This document shows positions 1 to 5,976 of a DNA stretch of 10,679 nt, piece after piece (position 1 is the stretch's first letter; each line of letters begins with the position of its first letter). The notes under the pieces are model-generated. The model worked only from the letters and a program-made list of their open reading frames with translations. It made no database searches and had not been told where the DNA came from. This stretch comes from Pseudomonadota bacterium (lineage in GTDB: Bacteria > Pseudomonadota > Gammaproteobacteria > Steroidobacterales > Steroidobacteraceae), in assembly GCA_021815905.1 (NCBI GenBank), contig JAKAZP010000054.1, forward strand, positions 1-10,679, given 5' to 3'. A program made the translations under genes and the position numbers.

Positions 1-179
1 TCCGATCTCTCGCCGCCGGCCGGCCGGCCGAGGCGCTCGCATTGGCGCAGCGCGAGTTGGCTTTCGTGCCGCGCTCCACCGGGCGCTGGCGCGAGATGAC
101 CCGGCTCGCGCTCATGGCGGATGATCCGAAACTTGCCGCTCGCTACGCGCGCCGGCTGATCGGGGTGCAAGCGCCATGA
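1..179 (+). CDS. C-terminal end of a TPR-like protein, probable N-terminal part of a split PelB (partial, runs off the left edge)
   Basis: The frame starting at base 3 is open from the window edge to a TGA at 177-179, giving about 58 visible residues and no start. The visible end is Ala/Leu/Arg-rich and helical. It has a TPR-like pair of helices (around PAEALALAQREL) followed by a WREMTRLAL...DDPKLAARYARRL unit. That unit resembles the WLDRLAESARWSNHPRTAL unit near the start of the next gene, so both look like parts of the same solenoid. The stop overlaps the next ATG as ATGA, which indicates translational coupling. From the family: PelB of Pseudomonas has an N-terminal membrane helix, about 19 TPRs and a barrel in one chain of about 1,190 residues. 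The next gene lacks the first roughly 250 residues of such a protein. I infer that this gene supplies the membrane anchor and first TPRs. Only the tail is visible, so it could instead be an independent TPR protein; it does not look like the PelA C-terminus. Confidence 0.6.
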   Translation, partial: RSLAAGRPAEALALAQRELAFVPRSTGRWREMTRLALMADDPKLAARYARRLIGVQAP

Positions 180-274
180 GCCTGCCACGCGCAGCATCGT
201 CGCGGCACATCCGTCTGTACGCCACCGTGGCGCTGCTGACGTTCGGGCGGTTTCCGAGTCCGACCTCCGCCGCT
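176..274 (+). other. Predicted signal-peptide coding segment of the PelB porin half
   Basis: Residues 1-33 have a basic start (R5, R10, R13), a hydrophobic core around LYATVALLTF and a small-residue TSAA stretch before a Pro-rich linker, as expected for Sec export with signal peptidase I cleavage. No lipobox Cys is present. This means the downstream half can enter the periplasm on its own and does not depend on being fused to the upstream protein. The exact cleavage site cannot be fixed by eye. Confidence 0.65.
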
Positions 275-3019
275 CCTGTGCCGTCGGCCCCGGTCCGCTC
301 CTTGCGTACCCAGGACTGGGACCTCGCCTGGCGGGCCTTCGTCGGCGCCGGTGAGGTCGAGGACGCCTTCGCACTCACGCAACGCGCGGTCAAGGCCCAT
401 CCACGCTCGCGGCGATGGCTGGATCGCCTCGCCGAGAGTGCCCGCTGGAGCAACCATCCGCGAACGGCGCTCACGGCGCTCTGTCGCCTCGCGCTCGACC
501 TGCACGACACGAGCAGACTGCAACCGGCGCTCGAGCTTGCCGTCGAGCTCGGCGAGGAAGACCGCGCCATCGACCTGCTGCTCGAGCTCATCCGCCTGGG
601 CCGCGCCACCCCGACGCAAACGCGGATGCTGAGCCGCCTGTATGAGGACATCGGCGAGCCCGAGCGCGCGATTCGCGAGCTCAGGCGGGAGTTCGCGCGC
701 CATCCCCGGCCGCGCCTGCTGTGGCGGCAGGCCGTGATCTACCGCGCGATGGGCGCCCCGACCCGCGAGCTCGCGACCCTGCGTCGCTACCGCAGACTCT
801 TCGGTTCCGGCCCGAAAGTCATGCTCGCGATCGCGACGATCGAGTCCGTGCAGGGACGGCTGGCGAATGCGCTCCGTGCGCTGCTCGCGGCACGATCCCG
901 CGCCCGGGCGGCCGACACCGCCTACTGGCAGACGATGAGCCGGCTTGCCTGGATGCTCGGTCGATACCGGCTCGCCGCGAGCGCCGCGCAGGTGTTGATC
1001 GACACCGGCAAGGCCGATGCGCCCCTCTACGAGCACGCGGTGTATGCCGAGCAACACGGACATCCCGGGCGAGCATTCGCGATCGCCGAGCTCGGCTGGA
1101 CACGGACCCGCGAGCCCGCGCTGTTCCTGGCGATGCTCGGCGTCGCATCCTCGCAGCGGTCCGCGACGCCCTGGCTGGCCCGCGCTTTCGCGCTGCTCGA
1201 GCCCGGGGAGGCGCCAGTCTTCGCCGATGACCCCTTCTATTGGACCAGCCTCGCCGAGCTGCGCGCCGGGGAGCGGCACGACGGCGCGGCGCTCACCGCC
1301 TACCGAAGTGCGCTGCGTCTTCGGCCCGGGGACGACGCGCTGCTCGCCGGATACCTATGGCTGCTCATCGATAGCGACGATCTCGCGCCCATCGCCTCGA
1401 ACCTCGACCGGCTGGCCCGCCGCGCAACGCAGGCGCCCGCGCTACGGGCGCCGCTCGCCGCCGCCTACCAGGAACTCGGTCGGCCCGAGCGCGCCCTCAT
1501 CTGGCTGCAGGCGCAGTGGTCCGTCCGCAGGAACGACCCGCTGTGGCTCATCGACTACGCCGACGTGCTCGCGCGTACGGGTCGACCCGGCGCGGCATGG
1601 AGACTACGCCGGCGCGCCTACGATCTGCTCGCGCGCCGGGCGGTGCCGAGCGGCAGGCGCAGCGAGCGGCGGTTGCGCGCTCTCACTCGGCTCGCCGCCT
1701 CGCTCGCGCCTGGCGATCCCGCCCGCCGACTCATCGATACGCTCGCCCGCGAGCCCGATTCGCCCGCGGCGCGCCTGACGGTGTTGGCCTCGACGCTCGG
1801 GCAGCGGCGGTATTCCCTGGCGCGCTGGTGGTGTGTGCGCGCGTTCCTGCGCGATCCTCCGCCCGATTGGGCGCAGCTCGCGCAAGCGGTTGCGGCCAAC
1901 GATGGTCCGGCGCTCGCGCGCCTGCTCGAACGCCGGGGCGCGCATCTGTCACGGCGCGCGCGCGCGGAGGCCGCGGCCAAGCTCGGCTGGAAATCCTCGG
2001 CGATCAGTCTCGATTACGAGTCGCTCGCGGATGATCCGCACGACGCGCAGCGGCAACGGCAGTTCGACGACATGGCGCTCGCCCGGGCCGACACGTTCGG
2101 CGCGGTGGCCACGGCCATCGAGTGGAGCGGTCTGCTGGCGGAGAGCGCGAACCTGCGCGCAAGTCCCTGGCTGTCGCCGCGGGACCAGCTCGATTTCCGA
2201 CTCGACACCACGCGACAGCGGGTCGTCGATCGCGCACAACTCGGTTACGCGCCCGCTGTCGGCCGGTCCGCGCAAATCACCTGGCGGCATGCGACGGCAC
2301 TCGGGCATCTGAGGCTCGATCTCGGCGCAGGCCGAGATCTCGCGTCCTGGTCCCGCGTGGGTCTCGGATGGCGGAAGCGCTGGGGCGATAGCCTCGAGAC
2401 CAGCCTGAGTGCCACGGCGGGCGGGCGGGCGCTCGACACCGCGGCGCTCAGCGTCGCGGGGCTCGAAGACCGGCTCGAGGCGCGCGCGAGCGCCCGCCTG
2501 ACGCCGCGGGCGGGCGTGCAGCTTGCGCTCGAGGCCGGTCGGCTGCGGGCGCAGGGTGGCGGTACTCTGGGCGCGCTCGAGCGGCTCACCCTCGTGGGCG
2601 AGTATCGGCCGGGACTCCGGCTGCTCGACCTCACGCTGGAGGCCTCGTTGAGCGGCGCACGCTATGAGCGCGACGCGCACCTGCCTGCCCGATTGCTGCC
2701 CCTGGTGCCGGCGGGCCAACGGGCGGACGTGGCGTTCTTCGTACCGCGGAGCTTCGTGCAGGCCTGCGGCGGCGCCCACCTCGACCTGCGGTACGAGACC
2801 GAATTCACCGCGAGGTGGCGTCCCTACGCCGGTGCCGACTTGTGCGCCAACAGCGTCACCGGCCGCGGTTACGACCTCACGGCCGGCATCGCCACGCGCG
2901 TGCTCGGTCCCGACCATCTTGCGCTCAGCTTGAATCTCGCGAGCGACGTCGGCACGCACAGCGGCCGCACGGCCGAGGTGCTGCTGCGCTATCGCCATTA
3001 CTTCACCCCAACGCATTGA
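176..3019 (+). CDS. pelB: PelB-like outer-membrane porin with periplasmic TPR solenoid (C-terminal part of a split PelB)
   Basis: This 947-residue protein is the likely export channel for Pel polysaccharide. Residues 1-33 look like a Sec signal peptide: Arg-containing start, hydrophobic LYATVALLTF core, and a TSA-A type cleavage site near 31-33. Residues about 45-640 are helical repeats of TPR type (for example EDAFALTQRAVKAHPRS, PERAIRELRREFARHP, RPERALIWLQAQW). From about residue 670 to the end (DQLDFRLDTT onward) there are alternating amphipathic strands, consistent with a barrel of about 16 strands. The chain ends in a beta-signal-like stretch with aromatic Y942-F943. Pseudomonas PelB is about 1,190 residues, so this one is short at the TPR side, and a TPR-like gene overlaps its start by 4 bases. 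ATG 176 is chosen because of the ATGA overlap and the signal peptide directly after it; upstream GGGG (162-165) is only a weak ribosome site. Synteny with pelC-pelG makes the PelB assignment firm; the split status is inference. Confidence 0.87.
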   Translation: MSLPRAASSRHIRLYATVALLTFGRFPSPTSAAPVPSAPVRSLRTQDWDLAWRAFVGAGEVEDAFALTQRAVKAHPRSRRWLDRLAESARWSNHPRTALTALCRLALDLHDTSRLQPALELAVELGEEDRAIDLLLELIRLGRATPTQTRMLSRLYEDIGEPERAIRELRREFARHPRPRLLWRQAVIYRAMGAPTRELATLRRYRRLFGSGPKVMLAIATIESVQGRLANALRALLAARSRARAADTAYWQTMSRLAWMLGRYRLAASAAQVLIDTGKADAPLYEHAVYAEQHGHPGRAFAIAELGWTRTREPALFLAMLGVASSQRSATPWLARAFALLEPGEAPVFADDPFYWTSLAELRAGERHDGAALTAYRSALRLRPGDDALLAGYLWLLIDSDDLAPIASNLDRLARRATQAPALRAPLAAAYQELGRPERALIWLQAQWSVRRNDPLWLIDYADVLARTGRPGAAWRLRRRAYDLLARRAVPSGRRSERRLRALTRLAASLAPGDPARRLIDTLAREPDSPAARLTVLASTLGQRRYSLARWWCVRAFLRDPPPDWAQLAQAVAANDGPALARLLERRGAHLSRRARAEAAAKLGWKSSAISLDYESLADDPHDAQRQRQFDDMALARADTFGAVATAIEWSGLLAESANLRASPWLSPRDQLDFRLDTTRQRVVDRAQLGYAPAVGRSAQITWRHATALGHLRLDLGAGRDLASWSRVGLGWRKRWGDSLETSLSATAGGRALDTAALSVAGLEDRLEARASARLTPRAGVQLALEAGRLRAQGGGTLGALERLTLVGEYRPGLRLLDLTLEASLSGARYERDAHLPARLLPLVPAGQRADVAFFVPRSFVQACGGAHLDLRYETEFTARWRPYAGADLCANSVTGRGYDLTAGIATRVLGPDHLALSLNLASDVGTHSGRTAEVLLRYRHYFTPTH
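2318..2339 (+). repeat. Perfect 9-bp inverted repeat with 4-nt loop inside pelB
   Basis: GATCTCGGC at 2318-2326 is followed after GCAG by its exact reverse complement GCCGAGATC at 2331-2339. The hairpin lies in the coding part for the first barrel strands (LDLGAGRDL). No U-tract follows, so it is not a typical intrinsic terminator. It may simply result from GC-rich codon use. Confidence 0.5.
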
Positions 3020-3031
3020 ACGAGCCTGGCC

Positions 3032-3571
3032 ATGAAACCTTCATCGAAAACGAACTCCTGGATCTGCATCATGCTGGTCGCACTCGGCCTGGCCGGCTGC
3101 GCGAGCACCCAATTCAACAGCGCGCCCTCGCCGCATCCGGACCGGCAGGCCGCATGGTGCGTGCTGCCGCCGGTCAACAATACCTCCACGCCTTACGCCG
3201 GCGAGCGCGTCGAGCAACAGCTCGCCGCGCTGCTCGGCGCTCGCGGGCTGCCCCACGTGCTGCTGGCGCCGGCCACAACCAGCGGCGGTCCGCTGCCCAT
3301 CGATAACGGCAGCACGGAACAGCGGCGGGGGCTCGCGTGGGCGCGCCACCACCGGGCGCGCTACGCGCTGCTCGGCAGCGTCGATGAGTGGCAATACAAG
3401 ATCGGGCTGGATGGTCAACCCGCGGTGGGCGTCACCCTGCGGCTGCTCGACCTCGAGTCCGGCAAGGTCATCTGGAGCGGCGCCGCCTCCGCGACCGGCG
3501 GCAGCCGCGAGGGGCTGGCGGTCCTTTCCGAGCGGACACTGTCGGGACTGCTCGAGCGGCTTCTGACCTGA
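3032..3571 (+). CDS. pelC: PelC outer-membrane lipoprotein of Pel export
   Basis: This 179-residue protein has a lipoprotein signal: Lys-containing start, hydrophobic segment at about 10-19, and lipobox L20-A21-G22-C23. Residue +2 is Ala, not Asp, so Lol sorting to the outer membrane is expected. The mature part carries the PelC-type pattern VLPPVNNT...YAGERVEQQLAALL (about 44-69), a YALLGSVDEWQYK strand and the RLLDLESGKVIWSG segment. Pseudomonas PelC is about 172 residues and forms a dodecameric ring on the periplasmic side of the outer membrane that funnels the cationic polymer to the PelB barrel. The gene starts 12 bases after pelB and lies 48 bases before pelD, matching pel order. There is only a weak CGAG ribosome site before the ATG. 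The fold resembles other small secretion lipoproteins, but lipobox, size and position together make PelC the clear call. Confidence 0.93.
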   Translation: MKPSSKTNSWICIMLVALGLAGCASTQFNSAPSPHPDRQAAWCVLPPVNNTSTPYAGERVEQQLAALLGARGLPHVLLAPATTSGGPLPIDNGSTEQRRGLAWARHHRARYALLGSVDEWQYKIGLDGQPAVGVTLRLLDLESGKVIWSGAASATGGSREGLAVLSERTLSGLLERLLT

Positions 3572-3572
3572 A

Positions 3573-3610
3573 GTAACACCGGTCCGCCACCACCACCCCG
3601 GTAACACCGG
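3573..3610 (+). repeat. 10-bp direct repeat GTAACACCGG in the pelC-pelD gap
   Basis: GTAACACCGG occurs at 3573-3582 and again at 3601-3610, a 28-base period. Both copies are followed by similar sequence (TCCGCC and CCGCC). ACCGG at 3578-3582 can also pair with CCGGT at 3598-3602 to give a weak hairpin over a CCACCACCACC loop. The repeats fill nearly all of the 48-base gap just before the pelD ATG, where no Shine-Dalgarno sequence is seen. A regulatory role is speculation. Confidence 0.6.
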
Positions 3611-3619
3611 CCGCCGATC

Positions 3620-4981
3620 ATGGATCACAGCGCCAACACGCGCCACCTCATCGTCCTCTGGGCGGAAGTGACGCTGCTGCCGCTCGCCGGTCTCGCGCTC
3701 GCGATCTGGCTGTTTCCGGCCACGCCGTTCACCGCCTCGGCCTATCCCTGGCTGTGGCTGATCCCGCTTCTGCTCGGACTGCGCTACGGCCTGGCCCCCG
3801 CAGTGCTCGCCACGCTGGTGCTCGCCGTCGGCGGCATCGCGGCGCGCCTGCTCGGCATCAGCGGCGAGTCGGCGCCGCTCATCCAACTGGCGGGCGGCGC
3901 GCTCGCCGCCTCGAGCGCCGGGCAATTCGGCTCACGCTGGCGCGAGCGGCTCAAGGCCGCGCACGCACGCACGGACTACACCGAGCAGCGCCTCGAATCA
4001 CTGACCCGGGCATTCTTCATCACTCGCCTCTCGCACGACCGCCTGGAGGAGGCGCTGATCAGTCAACCGGTCACGCTGCGTGGCGCCCTGGAGGCGCTGC
4101 GGGGTCTCAGCGCCGAAACCCACGCCGGTGTCTCGGCGGTGGGCGCGAATGCGCTGCTGCAGCTGCTGGCGCAGTACTGCCGCTTCGAGACCGCGGCGCT
4201 GCACCTCAACCGCAACGGCCGGCTCGACGACGAGCCGATCGCCGCTGTCGGGTGGCGCAGCCCGCTCGTGCGCACCGATCCTCTGCTCGCTTACGCCCTG
4301 GAGCACGAGCAGGGCGCCTACCACGGCGCCGATCAGCTCACCGAGCTCGAGCGGGGTGGCTGCTATCGCGCGGTCTGTCCGGTGAGCGACTCGGCCGGCG
4401 AGAATCTGGGTGTGCTCGTGGTGCGCGATCTGCCGCTGCTCGCCCTCACCGAGGAAAATCTCTCCAGCGCCGCCGCCATGCTGCAGTACTTCGCCGACGG
4501 GAGCTGGGCGGCGGCTCAGTCGGCGGAGCTGCGCCGATCACTGCCATACTGCCCGGACGCATTCGCTCACGAGCTCATCAAGCTGCAGCGCCTGCACGTC
4601 CGCAGCGGCGTACGCTCCACGCTGGTCGCGTTGCGTGCCCGCACGGACGCGACCGAAACGTCCGTGCTCGATGCGCTCTATACCGCTCGCCGCGGTCTCG
4701 ATCTGTACTGGCGCGAGCCCTTCGGTCCCCTGGTGCCCGGCCTGCTCGTTCTGCTGCCGCTCGCCGGCCCCGCCACCACGCGCGGCTTTTTGGATCGTAT
4801 CGACAGCGTCCTGCGCGCGCATGGCGTGGACAGTGGGCTCGAAGCGGCGGGTTTCAGCATCGTGCAGGTAGCGCTCGATCACAGGTCGCCGCTCGCGCTC
4901 CTGCGCGAGTGCGGGATCGAGGTCGATCAGCGGCCGCATCTCACGCTCTCGCGCGAACGCGGCGTGAACCTCACGCCATGA
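3620..4981 (+). CDS. pelD: PelD inner-membrane c-di-GMP receptor activating Pel synthesis
   Basis: This 453-residue protein is close to the 455 of Pseudomonas PelD. Residues about 10-100 hold four hydrophobic segments (LIVLWAEVTLLPLAG, WLWLIPLLLGL, PAVLATLVLAVGG, and a weaker fourth near 86-99). A short helical stalk follows, then a GAF-like domain (about 165-300) and a degenerate GGDEF domain (about 310-450). The GGDEF signature is missing: the expected place reads PFGPL, so no cyclase activity is expected. The I-site type RxxD is kept as R358-G-L-D361 in ARRGLDLYW, with R393 in FLDRID. These are offset by a constant 9 from the c-di-GMP contacts I recall for Pseudomonas PelD (R367, D370, R402). 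R154 or R161 could be the fourth contact. Binding is therefore expected to be retained and to switch on the PelDEFG complex after translation. No Shine-Dalgarno is visible before ATG 3620. The end overlaps pelE by 4 bases. Confidence 0.95.
   Translation: MDHSANTRHLIVLWAEVTLLPLAGLALAIWLFPATPFTASAYPWLWLIPLLLGLRYGLAPAVLATLVLAVGGIAARLLGISGESAPLIQLAGGALAASSAGQFGSRWRERLKAAHARTDYTEQRLESLTRAFFITRLSHDRLEEALISQPVTLRGALEALRGLSAETHAGVSAVGANALLQLLAQYCRFETAALHLNRNGRLDDEPIAAVGWRSPLVRTDPLLAYALEHEQGAYHGADQLTELERGGCYRAVCPVSDSAGENLGVLVVRDLPLLALTEENLSSAAAMLQYFADGSWAAAQSAELRRSLPYCPDAFAHELIKLQRLHVRSGVRSTLVALRARTDATETSVLDALYTARRGLDLYWREPFGPLVPGLLVLLPLAGPATTRGFLDRIDSVLRAHGVDSGLEAAGFSIVQVALDHRSPLALLRECGIEVDQRPHLTLSRERGVNLTP
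4691..4798 (+). other. Predicted c-di-GMP I-site of PelD (R358xxD361 and R393)
   Basis: The codons for R358 (4691-4693), D361 (4700-4702) and R393 (4796-4798) match in spacing the I-site residues recalled for Pseudomonas PelD. This is the receptor site of a catalytically dead GGDEF fold, which makes it the main visible regulatory point of the operon. Confidence 0.75.
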
Positions 4982-5976
4982 GCCTCGATTTCCTCGCCCC
5001 GCTCAGTCCCTGGTTGCAGCCGGCCTCGAAGCCCGCCGCGGCCTCGATGATATTGGGTCTGCTGAGCGCGAACGTCGCACTCAGCGCGCTGGTCGCGGTC
5101 CTCGCGCACGGCCTGCTGCCGCGCCGTCTGCGGGGGCGCGGGTTGCCCGACATTATCGCGCTCGCTGCCTTGGGAAGCCTCATCCCGCTGCTCGGACCGC
5201 TGCTGCTGCTCGCCGTCGGCCTGGTGTATCCGCGTCTCGAGAAAGCCCCGCGGCCACCTGCGCCGAAGGTCGTGCCGCAGCCGGCCTACGCGAGCGAACT
5301 GCGCGGGCGCGTCAGCCACTTCGGCGCCGGCGGCGCACTGGCCCGCCTGCGCAAGGCGGCCTCGGGGAGCGAGCAGGGATCGCGAGCCCTGCTCGCGATC
5401 GCCGCCCGTCGCAGCCGCGCAACCACCGATCTGCTCAGCGAGGCGCTGAGCCATCGCGATGAAACCCTGCGTCTGCTCGCCCACAACCTGCTGGCGCACC
5501 GCGAGGACTCGATCGTCGCACTCATGAGCCGTCTCGAAGATCACCGCCGCGTGAACGGCTCGGGCTTCGCTTCGACCAGTCTCGATCTCGCGGAGCTGCA
5601 TCTCGAGTACCTCTATCTCGGCATCGCCACCGGGAGCCTGCGACAAACGCACCTCGAGGCCGCGCAACGGCTCATCGACGCGATCGGCGAGCCCCCGGCG
5701 GACGCGCCCTGGCGCACCCGTCTGCTGCTGACGCGCGCGCGGCTGAAGCAACAGCGGGTGCCGGCGTTGCCCGAAGCGGATGTCACGCGCGACTACGAGC
5801 TCGCAAGCTCCGCCGGCGCCGCGCCGGCGCGCGTGCTACCCTGGCTGCTCGAGAGCGCGTGGCGCGCGCGGGACTACGCCCGACTGCGGAGCGTCCTCGA
5901 GCGGCAGCCGCTGTGCCGGCACGTTCCGCTCATCGGTCCCGTGGCAGCGCGTTGGGGGCATGCGCTCGATGCCTGA
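4978..5976 (+). CDS. pelE: PelE inner-membrane TPR scaffold protein
   Basis: This 332-residue protein is near the usual PelE length of about 330. Two hydrophobic segments lie at about 23-45 (MILGLLSANVALSALVAVLA) and 58-84 (around ALAALGSLIPLLGPLLLLAVGL). A basic, Pro-rich linker follows (KAPRPPAPKVVPQP), then a cytoplasmic helical region (about 105-332) of TPR type: ETLRLLAHNLLAHRED, LDLAELHLEYLYLGI, HLEAAQRLIDAI, RDYARLRSVLERQPL. From the family: PelE links PelD, PelF and PelG in the inner-membrane complex. ATG 4978 overlaps the pelD stop as ATGA, which fixes the start. The same frame is open further upstream, to 3754, but that part is a shadow of pelD. The 3' end overlaps pelF. Homology between PelE proteins is low, so the call rests on membrane/TPR layout plus position. 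Confidence 0.9.
   Translation: MSLDFLAPLSPWLQPASKPAAASMILGLLSANVALSALVAVLAHGLLPRRLRGRGLPDIIALAALGSLIPLLGPLLLLAVGLVYPRLEKAPRPPAPKVVPQPAYASELRGRVSHFGAGGALARLRKAASGSEQGSRALLAIAARRSRATTDLLSEALSHRDETLRLLAHNLLAHREDSIVALMSRLEDHRRVNGSGFASTSLDLAELHLEYLYLGIATGSLRQTHLEAAQRLIDAIGEPPADAPWRTRLLLTRARLKQQRVPALPEADVTRDYELASSAGAAPARVLPWLLESAWRARDYARLRSVLERQPLCRHVPLIGPVAARWGHALDA

Noticed and set aside
143..1279. 378-codon open frame on the - strand opposite pelB
   Set aside because: It is a shadow of GC-rich coding on the + strand; its product is low-complexity Arg/Gly/Glu-rich with no domain pattern, while the + frame has signal peptide, TPRs and barrel.
1949..3016. 355-codon open frame on the - strand opposite the PelB barrel
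   Set aside because: Same reason: biased composition, no recognisable motif, and fully antisense to a recognised gene.
3754..4977. Upstream extension of the pelE frame through pelD
   Set aside because: The ATGA overlap at 4978 and the expected PelE length fix the start; the extension is Arg/Ala-rich shadow of pelD.
5780..5968. Longer start for pelF
   Set aside because: It overlaps pelE by about 200 bases and adds residues that do not fit PelF, whose conserved part starts just after residue 10 from ATG 5969.
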